A stretch of 64,000 nt of DNA from positions 1-64,000 of IMG/VR virus record IMGVR_UViG_3300033182_000371; one strand, 5' to 3'. Numbering within the stretch: the first letter of the stretch is position 1; each line of letters opens with the position of its first letter. The DNA comes from a virus. Shown piece by piece: positions 5,987-15,454 of this stretch. Made by a program: the position numbers and the translations under genes. Below the pieces are notes generated by a model. That model was not told the origin of the DNA, searched no databases, and worked only from the letters and a program-made list of their open reading frames with translations.

Positions 5987-6926
5987 GCTTTGCAATCACT
6001 TCATTCACATTGGGCAGGTAGTGGTTCTGTAGGACATTGGTCCAGTCGAACTCTTTAGCATACTCCAGGATCTCTTCCCGATGGGAAACTGAATACTCCC
6101 TGTTTTTGATTATAGCATACTCAACATATTCAACATCGTCAATCTTAGACTCTGGAATGACTGTAATAAATTCACGATCAAGATCCAGGTTTGCAATTGC
6201 AAACTCACTGACTACCACACCAAGACCAGCAGCAAATGCTTCCATGATGACCAGAGAGTGTGCTTCACCATCAGACAGAAGCACAAGGTTACCATAGTCT
6301 GTTAGATAATCATGAAGATACTCCTTCTTCCATTCACCGAGATAGTTTTTGTTAGCGTTGAATCGCTTATCGACAATGTTACCAGCAAAGAACAAACTGT
6401 CGATGGACTGAAACTTATGCTGACGCTTACGGTAGTCTACCTTTGCGAGGTAGATACTACGGTCAGGAAACTCTGGTTCATCTGTAGTACGGAAGAGATC
6501 CAGGTTAACACCATTAGGAACGATCTTCAATTTCTCTTCGGGGATATCTCCAAAGAACTGATATGCTTTTTTGATACCCTCAGACAGGCAAAAAACATTC
6601 GGTTTAGTCTGTTGGAAGTGACCGAAGATCTGCCCATACCCATTCATCTTGTCTGGGCGCTCGATGTAGGCAAAGTGGGTGGTACACGCACAAGGATATT
6701 GAATATAAGGATAGAGGACAACCCAGTCATCGTAATGAATGTGGACAAAATCAGGGCGATACGCATTGATTCTTTTGATGATCTCTCTTGGATCTCCGAC
6801 ATTGATGATGTCAACTTCATGACCAAGTTTCTCCAGTGTGAGTTTATAATCCCAGATCAAACTCTCTACTGCCCCCCAACCAACTGGGGGGATTAGAGTG
6901 TTTGGACCGACGATAGAGAATCTCAT
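5973..6926 (-). CDS. GT4-type glycosyltransferase, copy 1
   Basis: This 317-residue GT-B fold transferase begins MRFSIVGPNTLIPPVGWGAVE, the N-terminal loop typical of family 4 retaining glycosyltransferases. The C-terminal half has a family-4 donor-site region, with GEAHSLVIMEAFAAGLGVVVSE near residues 228-250, where the conserved glutamates of the EX7E motif fall. It is clearly paralogous to the neighbouring gene at 6923-7885 (same GWGAVE and IPESKI motifs). The ATG overlaps that gene's stop by four bases. Sugar and acceptor are unknown. Confidence 0.88.
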   Translation of the reverse strand: MRFSIVGPNTLIPPVGWGAVESLIWDYKLTLEKLGHEVDIINVGDPREIIKRINAYRPDFVHIHYDDWVVLYPYIQYPCACTTHFAYIERPDKMNGYGQIFGHFQQTKPNVFCLSEGIKKAYQFFGDIPEEKLKIVPNGVNLDLFRTTDEPEFPDRSIYLAKVDYRKRQHKFQSIDSLFFAGNIVDKRFNANKNYLGEWKKEYLHDYLTDYGNLVLLSDGEAHSLVIMEAFAAGLGVVVSEFAIANLDLDREFITVIPESKIDDVEYVEYAIIKNREYSVSHREEILEYAKEFDWTNVLQNHYLPNVNEVIAKHGQK

Positions 6927-7885
6927 AGTAACGATTGCAACTTCGGAATGTATTCATAAGCAAGAATGTTTTCAAGACCGAATTCGTTAATGCCGTATTC
7001 TCTGATCTCTTTCCTGTATTGCTTAGAAACTTTTTTATTGTTCTCGATTACTTCAAGAACATGTTCAAGGTTATTTATTTTGCTCTCGGGAATGACATCA
7101 ATCCAAGGTTTAGATGTGTCAAGCTCTGGAGTGATTGCTTCTGAGCAAACAATGCCCAGACCACAGATCAATCCTTCCTTAATCACAAGAGGTGTGGTGT
7201 TCTCAACCTCACTCAACAATGCCATGTTGGAATAGCATGTGATGTATTCGTTGAGTTTCTCTCTGATAACCTCTCCCTTATAGTTCTTATTGTTCTTACT
7301 AAACTTACCACCAAACTCCATGCGACCCATGAAGTCAACAGTATCAATATCTTCAAGGAGATACTGACGCTTACGGTCTACAATCTGAGAGAAGCATAGA
7401 GTCCTATCAAAACTAGCAAACTCATCGAACTTATATGGATAAGGACGAACACCAAGTTTACTCATCCAGACACGATTAGGATTAGCACCAAGACCAATCC
7501 AAGTGTCCATATCTTTTTGAGAGGAGCAGAAGATGTGATGCTTTCTATTAGCAGCGATCTTCTGAGCAGTAGGTCCATAGTTATCCCTACCCCACATGTG
7601 TGGAGTATTAACATATGGATAGTGACTGGAGACGATCAGAGCTCCGCATAGAGGAGCCAAGTCATCAATGATGTCATGGAAAACATCATAATGAAGGTGA
7701 ACAATGTCATACTTTCCGTAAGCAACTTCAAATTTGATTAGTTCTCTATCAGGTGTGTTGATAATTTCAACACGATGACCGAGTTCTCTAAGGATCACAG
7801 TGTAATCCCAGATCAACATCTCTACAGCACCCCACCCTTCTGGTGGAATCTGCATGATGCCAGGACCAATCAGGGCAATTTTCAT
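6923..7885 (-). CDS. GT4-type glycosyltransferase, copy 2
   Basis: A 320-residue GT-B transferase starting MKIALIGPGIMQIPPEGWGAVE. It shares the N-terminal loop, the KRQ region and the terminal IPESKINN block with the next gene, which points to tandem duplication followed by divergence. In its donor site the corresponding segment is ENTTPLVIKEGLICGLGIVCSE, still keeping the two glutamates seven residues apart. ATGA overlaps join it to both neighbours. It probably transfers a different sugar from its paralogue. Confidence 0.87.
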   Translation of the reverse strand: MKIALIGPGIMQIPPEGWGAVEMLIWDYTVILRELGHRVEIINTPDRELIKFEVAYGKYDIVHLHYDVFHDIIDDLAPLCGALIVSSHYPYVNTPHMWGRDNYGPTAQKIAANRKHHIFCSSQKDMDTWIGLGANPNRVWMSKLGVRPYPYKFDEFASFDRTLCFSQIVDRKRQYLLEDIDTVDFMGRMEFGGKFSKNNKNYKGEVIREKLNEYITCYSNMALLSEVENTTPLVIKEGLICGLGIVCSEAITPELDTSKPWIDVIPESKINNLEHVLEVIENNKKVSKQYRKEIREYGINEFGLENILAYEYIPKLQSLL

Positions 7886-8721
7886 CTATAGTCCTCCCAG
7901 TACATAGTTTTTTTAATTTCGTTAATAAAACCAGGGCTATGTTGTGCAAGTGATGCCACATTCTCACATGCACTGTGGAAAGCGAATACCTTTTCGTATT
8001 CATCTTCCTGGGGATTCTTACCATACCACACACCCTCAACAAGTTTAAGGTCCTGTTGATCTGCTGCAGCACAGTGATTAAATGCACCGTTGGTAAATTT
8101 GTATCCACCAACTTCATTCATAGCAAGACAGAGAACGAGTTCATCCGTCACGCCATTGTGCAATCCACGGTCACCAAAGATATCATTAAAGATCTCCATG
8201 TACCGTTCGAAGAGTTTATCATGCTTACCCTTCTGGAATAGGAATGCTCCAGAAGCAGCATAGTCATAAGTGCCAAGATCTTGAGGGAGATACTTAGTAA
8301 GTCCAGTACGATCCACTTCGACATTACGAAGGTAGTCTGCAAGAGTAGGCACCCACCAGTGACGAGCGATGAGGAAATCATCCTCTGCTTCTTCAATCAA
8401 CTGATCAACACGATCATTAACAACGACACAATCAGTATCAAGATAGATGCAGTAGTCAGTCTCTACATGCTTGAATACATTGTAACGCTCTGCCCAGATG
8501 TGAGGTTGGAACCAGTTACGATCATCCTCATTACGAATGGCATCGGCATTTGCTTTGACGATCTTAACCTTTGGATCATCAATATCGAGACGATCATCCA
8601 TATCAAGGATAACAATCTCGTGATCCTGTTCAATCCTTTCAAGAGACTCACAAGCTCTCATGAGATTGGTGTAATACTTATCATCACCACCAACAATAAA
8701 ACCAAAACTAAGTTTTGTCAT
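7882..8721 (-). CDS. GT-A fold glycosyltransferase
   Basis: The 279-residue product begins with a Rossmann-like strand (LSFGFIVGGDDKYY) and has CIYLDTDCVVV near residue 95, with a DTD motif that would bind Mn2+ and the nucleotide-sugar diphosphate. SGAFLFQKGKHD (about 157-168) resembles the acceptor loop of GT8-like and related GT-A enzymes, and the GVTDELVLC segment provides a further acidic residue. The exact CAZy family is not clear by eye. ATGA overlaps couple it to both neighbours. Confidence 0.78.
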   Translation of the reverse strand: MTKLSFGFIVGGDDKYYTNLMRACESLERIEQDHEIVILDMDDRLDIDDPKVKIVKANADAIRNEDDRNWFQPHIWAERYNVFKHVETDYCIYLDTDCVVVNDRVDQLIEEAEDDFLIARHWWVPTLADYLRNVEVDRTGLTKYLPQDLGTYDYAASGAFLFQKGKHDKLFERYMEIFNDIFGDRGLHNGVTDELVLCLAMNEVGGYKFTNGAFNHCAAADQQDLKLVEGVWYGKNPQEDEYEKVFAFHSACENVASLAQHSPGFINEIKKTMYWEDYR

Positions 8722-9647
8722 AGCAGTCTAAGGAGTCCATTAATACGATTGACATAGGTATGATGCTCTTTGGTATATTGCATCTGCCTGAGAATCAAGT
8801 CCTTGTCATCTCTATGACGCAAACCTGCTTCAAATAATTCTTCAATATTCTCTCTACAAATGACTTCGGGTCCAGCAAACTCTGCAAGTTTAGGAGAGTT
8901 TGTTAAACCAAGGTTACCATAACTCATCGTCTTAAATACACGACAAGTTTTAGTTCCCCATCTCTTATGAGTATCATTTCTAAGATCTGGAGAGAGGAAA
9001 GACTTTTGCATTAGTTGACGCATTACTTCGCCGTCTAGTGGATTAGTCCAAGGATTAGACCATCCAGTCTTCACTCCCATTTTAGCACACAAAGTTCCAA
9101 ACTCTTGAATCAAATGTGCGTTCTTAAATCTACCTTCACGAGAAATGCTTCCAATGAAATACCAGATATTCTCCCGTTGAATATTCACCCAGTCTTCATC
9201 AAACTCTTCAGGAAGAAGATCTGTTGCCCAAGCAAGGTATGCAATCTCATACCCTTTCTCTCTTGAAGAGATACGATCAACACATACTCCAGTATCTAGT
9301 TCTTCGAAGTCAAACAAGTTATGATGGAACTCATAGTTATCGTTCTCCATACTATCTTGGTGATAGCGAACATCAATCAGTTTCTTACAATTACCAAGAT
9401 ACTTTTCTGGTTTTACACATACATGTACATAGTATACGCAACTTGCCAGCACGGGAATATTCTTATCAGCATATCCCTCAGTAAAGAACACAGAGTCTTC
9501 ATAATCAAAGTCAGCATGACTGGGATACTCCTCATCATGGAACCAGTGAACTTGATGTCCTGCCCGCTCTAATGCTTTCTTGAATCCCTCATGCACATAG
9601 GAATATGTGTCAGTGTGTAGAGGGTATCCCCAAAGAATACATTTCAT
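8718..9647 (-). CDS. CgeB-like glycosyltransferase (Glyco_trans_1_2 type)
   Basis: The 309-residue protein starts MKCILWGYPLHTDTYSYVHEG at ATG 9647, overlapping the stop of the upstream FkbM gene as TGATG. The C-terminal half has THKRWGTKTCRVFKTMSYGN followed by LGLTNSPKLAEF, resembling the donor-binding half of CgeB/YkvP-like GT-B transferases (SxRxFExMAxG). The N-terminal half is less conserved. It likely transfers a hexose to the same surface glycan as its neighbours. A TTG three bases earlier is in frame but less likely. Confidence 0.75.
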   Translation of the reverse strand: MKCILWGYPLHTDTYSYVHEGFKKALERAGHQVHWFHDEEYPSHADFDYEDSVFFTEGYADKNIPVLASCVYYVHVCVKPEKYLGNCKKLIDVRYHQDSMENDNYEFHHNLFDFEELDTGVCVDRISSREKGYEIAYLAWATDLLPEEFDEDWVNIQRENIWYFIGSISREGRFKNAHLIQEFGTLCAKMGVKTGWSNPWTNPLDGEVMRQLMQKSFLSPDLRNDTHKRWGTKTCRVFKTMSYGNLGLTNSPKLAEFAGPEVICRENIEELFEAGLRHRDDKDLILRQMQYTKEHHTYVNRINGLLRLL

Positions 9648-10348
9648 CAAACTCTCCCCAACATATAATCTTCTGCCTTCTTAGTTTCACCAGTCACGCA
9701 CTTCATAGCATCGATAGTGTGAGAAGGAACAAGATCAGGATGAGCCCACCAATCTTCAAAAGGATGCTCTTCATCGACAGAGATGTTATCGGCAATCAAC
9801 ACATAACCGAACGACTCAAGATACTCGCGGGAAGCATCACGGACTTCAGGACCATCGTTATAACAGTCATGCTCAAAGGTAATGGTAGCAAACTTAAATT
9901 TATTAAGGTCGATCTTTTTCAATGCTTCAAAAGTAACTGTAGAAGGTTCACAATCTACCTGAAGATAATCAAAGGTAGGACCAAGACCAACCTCTTCAAA
10001 GAGAGCATCAAAGTCGGCAGTCGTAGCATCACCTACGGCAACCTTTGCACGACGATGTTTGTTGTACAGTTCTGCCTCATGCTCTTTAATTTCAAACCCA
10101 ATACCATCCCACTCGAAGCGGGACTCAAGCAGAGCAGTATTGTTAGAGATCACAGGATGACCAGATCCAATCTCAACAAAAGTTCCTTTGGGTTTACCAT
10201 CGTTCATGCACAGAACAAACATGTCCTGATAGCATTGTGAAAAGTTCTGGTGACTTACCAGTTCATATCCAGAAAATTTGTAACGGAGTTCACCTGCTTT
10301 CTCAGCAGTGTAAAAGGTTGGCATTTGCCAGGCATTAGGGTCGCTCAT
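9647..10348 (-). CDS. FkbM-family methyltransferase
   Basis: FkbM enzymes are SAM-dependent O-methyltransferases, often acting on sugars. The 233-residue product has motif I as GTFVEIGSGHPVISNN (about 55-70), followed by GIGFEIKEHEAELY with the acidic residue that binds the SAM ribose, and a DYLQVDCEPST segment near residue 130, typical of FkbM (LKIDVEG). SQCYQDMFVL before motif I (the family's SQxGEDxxL) fits too. In this operon it probably methylates a sugar hydroxyl on the phage-directed glycan. Confidence 0.87.
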   Translation of the reverse strand: MSDPNAWQMPTFYTAEKAGELRYKFSGYELVSHQNFSQCYQDMFVLCMNDGKPKGTFVEIGSGHPVISNNTALLESRFEWDGIGFEIKEHEAELYNKHRRAKVAVGDATTADFDALFEEVGLGPTFDYLQVDCEPSTVTFEALKKIDLNKFKFATITFEHDCYNDGPEVRDASREYLESFGYVLIADNISVDEEHPFEDWWAHPDLVPSHTIDAMKCVTGETKKAEDYMLGRV

Positions 10349-11040
10349 ACTTGGTAAGATGAATTATCTTTGGCTAGGTGGATAATTTTTTGTTGATAGG
10401 GATAGTTAGGAAAGCATTCTGGAAATGCATAATCAGGAGGCAGTGCATTGACATTCTCTTGATTGTCAATAAAGAATTTATTAAGGTGACTTTCATCATG
10501 CCATATGGCAATTATATCATTCTTATAGTCTTTGTCAACTCTATCTTTTAAGAGTTTCATCATTGGAATAACAGACTTGATCTTCCCTCCCCATAGACAT
10601 CCCTGATAATAAGATACAGGATCTCCAGTCACACATGCTTCAGATTCAAGACGCCGCTCAAAGGTCCCAGTTCCAGTATTGTAATGGCATGGGTGATGGA
10701 CAGCGATGAAATCTTTCTGATCATCAAAGAACTCTTCAGGAGTGATTACCTGATTAACTCTCATGTCAGCATCAAGGAATACTAACCAGTCATGCTGTTC
10801 CAATTCTTCTTGCGCTAACAAGATAGTGTGGAACCTTTCCAAAGTGATAGCAGGCCATCCCTTGTGAGGAATTTGCATGACCGTTATATTGGAGGGAAGA
10901 TCTCCATCCAATTCACCATCAGTGAATACGAAATATTGTTTGTCTAGACCAGGAAAAAGTTTTTCTTCACAGGTCTCGTAGTAATTGGGAAAGAAGTCAA
11001 GATACTTGTTAGTACCAATAAAGATAACAGCAACACTCAT
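10345..11040 (-). CDS. GT6-family glycosyltransferase (ABO/alpha-Gal type)
   Basis: GT6 retaining enzymes transfer Gal or GalNAc alpha-1,3 to galactose, in the ABO case to Gal that already bears alpha-1,2-fucose. The 231-residue protein (start MSVAVIFIGTNKY at 11040) has the family landmarks in order: FLDADMR with a DxD (90-92), SYYQGCLWGG (143-152), and WHDESHLNKFF (180-190), the strongest GT6 signature. It keeps DxD like vertebrate enzymes rather than the NxN of many bacterial ones. Its ATG overlaps the stop of the alpha-1,2-fucosyltransferase gene. Confidence 0.9.
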   Translation of the reverse strand: MSVAVIFIGTNKYLDFFPNYYETCEEKLFPGLDKQYFVFTDGELDGDLPSNITVMQIPHKGWPAITLERFHTILLAQEELEQHDWLVFLDADMRVNQVITPEEFFDDQKDFIAVHHPCHYNTGTGTFERRLESEACVTGDPVSYYQGCLWGGKIKSVIPMMKLLKDRVDKDYKNDIIAIWHDESHLNKFFIDNQENVNALPPDYAFPECFPNYPYQQKIIHLAKDNSSYQV

Positions 11041-11846
11041 ACAACTTCCCAACCTTCACAATACAAATCTTTAGTATTATTAGTTTGATCCAAAGGAGGA
11101 CCAAACCACTTAGATGGTGCAATTACTCTCTTGTTCTCATTAGTAGAAAGCCATGCTCCCCACCAACTGAATGAACTATTGGCAATAATAAAATCACTGC
11201 AGAGAGACATCAAACAAAGATCAAGATATTGATCCCTGTTCTCGGAAACTAAGAACCTGTCATTATCAAACAGATCCTCTTGAAGGCACCACTCTGGATC
11301 ATCAGAAAAAATAATCACCTCACGATCAGAGTCGAACCGTGCCAACGCTTCCCTATAGTAATTTATATCACAAATAGGATGGTGAGAATACTGAGCGTAG
11401 TCAGTGCGACGAACATGCAATGCGATAGGGTTAGTTACCTCCTTACGCATTTTTTTACATGGTTCTAGATACTCGTCCTTGAATGTAAAGTCTGCAAGAA
11501 TATCTTTTCTGATATGCTTGAAGTATTTTTCTGATTGGAAAAAACCAAATAAACTTACAAAGTCAGGGCAGTTGTTGAAAAGATTCTCATCAAATTCAAA
11601 ACTTTCTTCCCTAACAATAGGACGGTCCTGATCGATATACTGAACTTGAAGTGCATTAAGGTCATGCAATTCAAAAGGAACGAACAGTTGATGCTCGTTC
11701 CATTCATCTGCTTTATTCTTATAGTTTGATGGGGGGACACAGTAATTAAATCCCCTATTAGCAGCGATACCTTTGACAGCGGCATACTGAAACATTTGAT
11801 TGGCAAGACGCTCTTTCATCTTGCCGACATAATTAATACCAATCAT
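11037..11846 (-). CDS. GT11 alpha-1,2-fucosyltransferase
   Basis: The 269-residue protein transfers L-fucose from GDP-fucose in alpha-1,2 linkage. Diagnostic motifs are RLANQMFQYAAVKGIA (13-28), ALHVRRTDYAQ near residue 145, and FIIANSSFSWWGAWLS near residue 222, the three GT11 blocks. It lies between the GDP-L-fucose synthase and the GT6 gene with ATGA overlaps on both sides, so donor synthesis, fucosylation and the next transfer are encoded in direct succession. Confidence 0.93.
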   Translation of the reverse strand: MIGINYVGKMKERLANQMFQYAAVKGIAANRGFNYCVPPSNYKNKADEWNEHQLFVPFELHDLNALQVQYIDQDRPIVREESFEFDENLFNNCPDFVSLFGFFQSEKYFKHIRKDILADFTFKDEYLEPCKKMRKEVTNPIALHVRRTDYAQYSHHPICDINYYREALARFDSDREVIIFSDDPEWCLQEDLFDNDRFLVSENRDQYLDLCLMSLCSDFIIANSSFSWWGAWLSTNENKRVIAPSKWFGPPLDQTNNTKDLYCEGWEVV

Positions 11847-12796
11847 CTTGTCTGTAAGTCAGTGTTTGCAATATACCATTCATAGGTCTTACGAAGACCG
11901 TCCATTAATTTATACTTCGGTTTCCAACCTTTATCCAGAAGTTTGGAGTAGTCCAAAGGACGCTTAGGTGTACCATCTGGTTTAGAAGTATCCCACTTAA
12001 TCTCACCAGGATAACCAGTAATGCTAGCGATCATCTCTGCCAGTTCTTTGATAGAAACATCTTCACCCGATCCAACATTCAATAACTCTGCAGACTCATA
12101 GTTCTCCATAGCGAAGATACATGCATCAGCAAGGTCATCACAGTGGAGGAACTCACGGCGAGGAGTGCCTGTACCCCAACAGGTAACAGGATCATCACCT
12201 TGCTGCCAGTTGTTGAACTTCTGGAGCATAGCGGGGATCACATGCCCGTTCATGGGGTGGAAGTTATCGTTAGGACCATACAGGTTAGCAGGCATCAGAG
12301 AGACGCCTTTGAACCCATACTGCTTGTAGTAAGACTTCAGCATGTAGATGCCATGGATCTTAGCGAGAGCATACGCATCGTTGGTAGACTCTAGTTCTCC
12401 AGACATCAGACACTCTTCCTTCACAGGAGTCGGTGCAAACTTAGGGTAGATGCATACGCTTCCAAGGAAGAGAAACTTCTGCACACCATACTCATAGGCG
12501 TAATGAATGAGGTTGGTTTGGATCTGAGTATTCTGGTAGATAAACTCCGCCGAGTAGGTATCATTGGCGTGGATGCCACCAACACGAGCAGCAGCATCGA
12601 ACACATAGTCAATACCTTGAGACCTAAAGAACTTTTTAACTGCAACCTGATCCATGAGATCAAGTTCCTGCCGAGTTCTAGTGATGATGTTCTCGTAACC
12701 TTCTTGCTGAAGACGGCGAACAATGGCAGATCCAACTAAACCACGATGACCAGCGACAAAAATTCTTGCGTGTTTCTGCATTGTTCTCAGTTTCAT
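11843..12796 (-). CDS. fcl: GDP-L-fucose synthase
   Basis: This epimerase/reductase converts GDP-4-keto-6-deoxy-D-mannose to GDP-L-fucose with NADPH. The 317-residue SDR protein has the cofactor loop VAGHRGLVGSAIV (about 14-26), catalytic FLGSVCIYPK (Ser, Cys), YALAK with the YxxxK pair, and MPTNLYGP-like MPANLYGPNDNFHP. The Ser-Ser-Cys of E. coli Fcl reads Ser-Val-Cys here, keeping the catalytic Ser and Cys. MKLRT at 12796 gives the coupled ATGA start; MQKHARIF at 12781 is an alternative. Confidence 0.95.
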   Translation of the reverse strand: MKLRTMQKHARIFVAGHRGLVGSAIVRRLQQEGYENIITRTRQELDLMDQVAVKKFFRSQGIDYVFDAAARVGGIHANDTYSAEFIYQNTQIQTNLIHYAYEYGVQKFLFLGSVCIYPKFAPTPVKEECLMSGELESTNDAYALAKIHGIYMLKSYYKQYGFKGVSLMPANLYGPNDNFHPMNGHVIPAMLQKFNNWQQGDDPVTCWGTGTPRREFLHCDDLADACIFAMENYESAELLNVGSGEDVSIKELAEMIASITGYPGEIKWDTSKPDGTPKRPLDYSKLLDKGWKPKYKLMDGLRKTYEWYIANTDLQTR

Positions 12797-14043
12797 TGAA
12801 TAATTACAACTTCAGGTTCAGGTAGAGGGAACAGGAAACGCTTTCCTTTGAACTTAGGGTTCTTCAGGAAGAAGTCCCTGAAGTGCCAAGGAAGTACGAT
12901 GTGAAGATCAAACTCACGCATCATGACATCCTCTTCATCAACGATAGGAATCCATGTGCCAGGAGTAAATGATCCTTCCTTATCGGGATTGACATCACCA
13001 ACCATCTGAACATCCTCAGGACCAATTTCCCAGGTCTGAAGAGTCACATTACCTTTGGTGCTGGCACCGAGAGCACAGATCTTTGCTCCATTGTTCTTGT
13101 AGAACTCAATAATCTTCCAGAACTGTTCCTTACATCCATTGATACGATCACTGAACTCTTCCCATGGTTGAACAGTATCGAGACCCATATCAATCTCTTG
13201 AGCAAGAACCCCAGTCAGTTTGACCGTACACTCTTTACGCTCACTATTAGTTGTGGGAGTAACAACAACAGAAATACTACCACCATTAACATCATTAAAC
13301 TCAAAGTCAACGATCTTGAATCCAGACTTATCCATGATGTATTTGAGTTGCCTCATACCATAGTAAGACAGATGCTCATGGCACACTGTATCAAACGAAT
13401 TGACACGCAGCATCGTAGGCATGTAGCTCTGCTCAAGCACCCAAATACCCTGAGGATCAAGACACTCATGTACCTGACGAGCAAACTCACAGGGATCTTC
13501 CAGGTCATAGAACATCGAGAACGATGTAATAATCTTTGCTTTCTGCTTACCAAAACGATCACGGAAAGCATCGGCAGAGAAGAAGTCTGCAATGAAATTC
13601 ACATGATCAGGAATGTATTCTTTGAACTTCTTAGAAGTAGGATCAATGCTCATGAGTTGCAGGTCATGAGGGAAGCATCCAAGGAAGGTTCCATCATTAC
13701 CAGCAATATCAACAACGATATCACCAGACTCAAGGTCGGTGTCTGCCATGATCTTGAGTGCCTTCTCTTTGAGGTGGCGAACCATGCTACCGTTCAGACC
13801 AGAACGATACCCATACTCATCACCGTACATAGTAGGCAGATCAAAGGTATGCTCAAGTTGAACATGACCACATCCACCTTTCTTTTCGTCACACTTGACG
13901 AGAGTCAGAGGACCTTTATACATGTCCTCATCAATTTCTTTGGGAAAAATGCCAGAGAGATATTGATCACCAAGATCCAAGACTGTAATCAGGTGTTCAT
14001 TACCACATACTCTACACTTTTCAATTTTGTAAAACTTACTCAT
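12793..14043 (-). CDS. NDP-sugar C-methyltransferase-like protein
   Basis: The 416-residue protein has the three-part layout of TylC3/CalS-type sugar methyltransferases: an N-terminal zinc domain (CRVCGN at 10-15, and C at about 51 and 58), a central SAM-binding domain ([12 protein letters not shown] near residue 110), and a C-terminal domain with [15 protein letters not shown] near residue 315. HEHLSYYG near residue 224 is the usual catalytic block. These enzymes add a methyl carbon to keto-deoxy sugars, so here it could act on the 4-keto product of GMD. It is coupled to gmd and fcl by ATGA overlaps. Confidence 0.88.
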   Translation of the reverse strand: MSKFYKIEKCRVCGNEHLITVLDLGDQYLSGIFPKEIDEDMYKGPLTLVKCDEKKGGCGHVQLEHTFDLPTMYGDEYGYRSGLNGSMVRHLKEKALKIMADTDLESGDIVVDIAGNDGTFLGCFPHDLQLMSIDPTSKKFKEYIPDHVNFIADFFSADAFRDRFGKQKAKIITSFSMFYDLEDPCEFARQVHECLDPQGIWVLEQSYMPTMLRVNSFDTVCHEHLSYYGMRQLKYIMDKSGFKIVDFEFNDVNGGSISVVVTPTTNSERKECTVKLTGVLAQEIDMGLDTVQPWEEFSDRINGCKEQFWKIIEFYKNNGAKICALGASTKGNVTLQTWEIGPEDVQMVGDVNPDKEGSFTPGTWIPIVDEEDVMMREFDLHIVLPWHFRDFFLKNPKFKGKRFLFPLPEPEVVIIQ

Positions 14044-15032
14044 TGTCCGTTAATGCACATGTCTTCTACGAGTTCTTGGAAACTAATTTCTGGTTCCCAT
14101 CCTAGCACAGTTTTTGCCTTTGTGGCATCCCCAAGTAGTTGCTCTACTTCAGTCGGGCGGTAATATTTAGGGTTAACGCGAATGATCTCTTTATTCATAT
14201 TCTTACAGAATCCAACCTCGTCTAATCCCTCACCACGCCACTCAATATTGAATCCAAAGTAAGACGCTGCCTCATTGACAAATTGTCTGACACTACGCAT
14301 TTCACCAGTAGCAAGCACAAAATCATCAGGAGTCTCGTGCTGGGTAATCATCCACATGCCACGAACATAGTCCTTAGCATGACCCCAGTCACGCTGAGCA
14401 TCCAGGTTTCCCAACTCTAAGACATCTTGGAATCCACTTGAGATGTTTGCGAGTCCTCTCGTGATCTTACGGGTAACGAAGGTTTCACCTCTCCGTGGGG
14501 ACTCATGATTGAAAAGTATACCGTTGCTAGCATGGATACCATACGCTTCACGATAGTTCCTAACGATCCAATACGCATACATTTTTGCTACACCATATGG
14601 TGAGCGAGGATAGAATGGTGTTGTTTCTTTTTGTGGAACTTCTTGCACCAATCCATACAGTTCGCTAGTAGATGCTTGATAGAACTTGCAAGGGTGATCC
14701 AACAAACGAATTGCCTCCAGGAGACGCAAGGTTCCTAGAGCATCTACTTCTCCTGTGTACTCAGGCATATCAAAGGACACCTTAACATGACTCATTGCTG
14801 CCAGGTTATATACCTCAGTTGGTTTGATCTTTTGAATCAAACTGATGAGATTACCAGCATCAGTCATGTCTCCATAATGTTTATGGATTCTATTATAGAT
14901 GTGATCAATACGATGTGTATTAATAAGAGAAGAACGGCGTACAATGCCATGAACTTCATATCCTTTTTCAAGGAGAAATTCGGCAAGGTACGAACCGTCC
15001 TGTCCTGTTATTCCTGTAATTAATGCTCTCAT
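14040..15032 (-). CDS. gmd: GDP-mannose 4,6-dehydratase
   Basis: GMD makes GDP-4-keto-6-deoxymannose, the first committed step to GDP-L-fucose and related sugars. The 330-residue SDR protein has [16 protein letters not shown] (5-20), [13 protein letters not shown], the catalytic [13 protein letters not shown] with the YxxxK pair and [17 protein letters not shown], all standard for Gmd. Its ATG follows the stop of a small upstream gene directly (TAAATG). It is the first enzyme gene of the glycan operon. Confidence 0.96.
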   Translation of the reverse strand: MRALITGITGQDGSYLAEFLLEKGYEVHGIVRRSSLINTHRIDHIYNRIHKHYGDMTDAGNLISLIQKIKPTEVYNLAAMSHVKVSFDMPEYTGEVDALGTLRLLEAIRLLDHPCKFYQASTSELYGLVQEVPQKETTPFYPRSPYGVAKMYAYWIVRNYREAYGIHASNGILFNHESPRRGETFVTRKITRGLANISSGFQDVLELGNLDAQRDWGHAKDYVRGMWMITQHETPDDFVLATGEMRSVRQFVNEAASYFGFNIEWRGEGLDEVGFCKNMNKEIIRVNPKYYRPTEVEQLLGDATKAKTVLGWEPEISFQELVEDMCINGQ

Positions 15033-15215
15033 TTAAACGATTTTAATATGATCTTCAGCCATCAAATCTGCTGAAGACTTGTCTGCAATACTACGAAGAC
15101 CCAGGTAATGACGCCACAATTCTGACAGCGTATTGGTCTCTTCGTCGTTATTTAGTGCAGCGATCAAAGCATCTTTGACTGCATCAGCAGCGTTTTGATA
15201 GTCAGTGTAAGTCAT
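15033..15215 (-). CDS. Small hypothetical protein, 60 aa
   Basis: The frame from ATG 15215 (MTYTDYQNAADAVKDAL...) to TAA immediately before gmd encodes an acidic, largely helical protein with no transmembrane segment or cysteines. It starts three bases after the stop of the preceding gene. It may be co-transcribed with gmd. I do not recognise a family, and nothing in the sequence links it to sugar metabolism. Confidence 0.65.
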   Translation of the reverse strand: MTYTDYQNAADAVKDALIAALNNDEETNTLSELWRHYLGLRSIADKSSADLMAEDHIKIV

Positions 15216-15217
15216 AA

Positions 15218-15454
15218 TCAATCGTATTTGCGATAGGCACCCACTTCTGGGTCAGGATCTAACCATTTGGTGTACTCTTTGTCTTCGATAGCAAGATGAA
15301 GTTGCATCTCGTTGTCGCAAAGATACATGTCATTGTAACGCTTTGTCCATTCGTGCCACTTCTGAATACGGCAATCAGGTTTACCGTTGATTTCTAGAGT
15401 GCCACAGGTTACATAGCGGTAAGGATACCGCTCAAGAATCACATTCGGTTTCAT
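15218..15454 (-). CDS. Hypothetical protein, 78 aa
   Basis: The start MKPNVILERYPYRYV at ATG 15454 overlaps the upstream gene's end by 23 bases in another frame. The product is rich in aromatic residues and charges (IQKWHEWTKRYNDMYLCDNE, then WLDPDPEVGAYRKYD), with three cysteines in all, and looks like a small soluble domain. No known motif is visible. It is in a run of seven small genes between the tRNA region and the glycan operon. Confidence 0.65.
   Translation of the reverse strand: MKPNVILERYPYRYVTCGTLEINGKPDCRIQKWHEWTKRYNDMYLCDNEMQLHLAIEDKEYTKWLDPDPEVGAYRKYD

Noticed and set aside
5973-9647. Glycosyltransferases as DNA base (hydroxymethylcytosine) glucosyltransferases
   Set aside because: No hydroxymethylase gene is seen in the window, and the neighbours make surface-sugar precursors; no resemblance to T4 AGT/BGT seen.
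13168-14163. Open plus-strand frame of 331 codons
   Set aside because: Antisense to the C-methyltransferase gene; no family resemblance.
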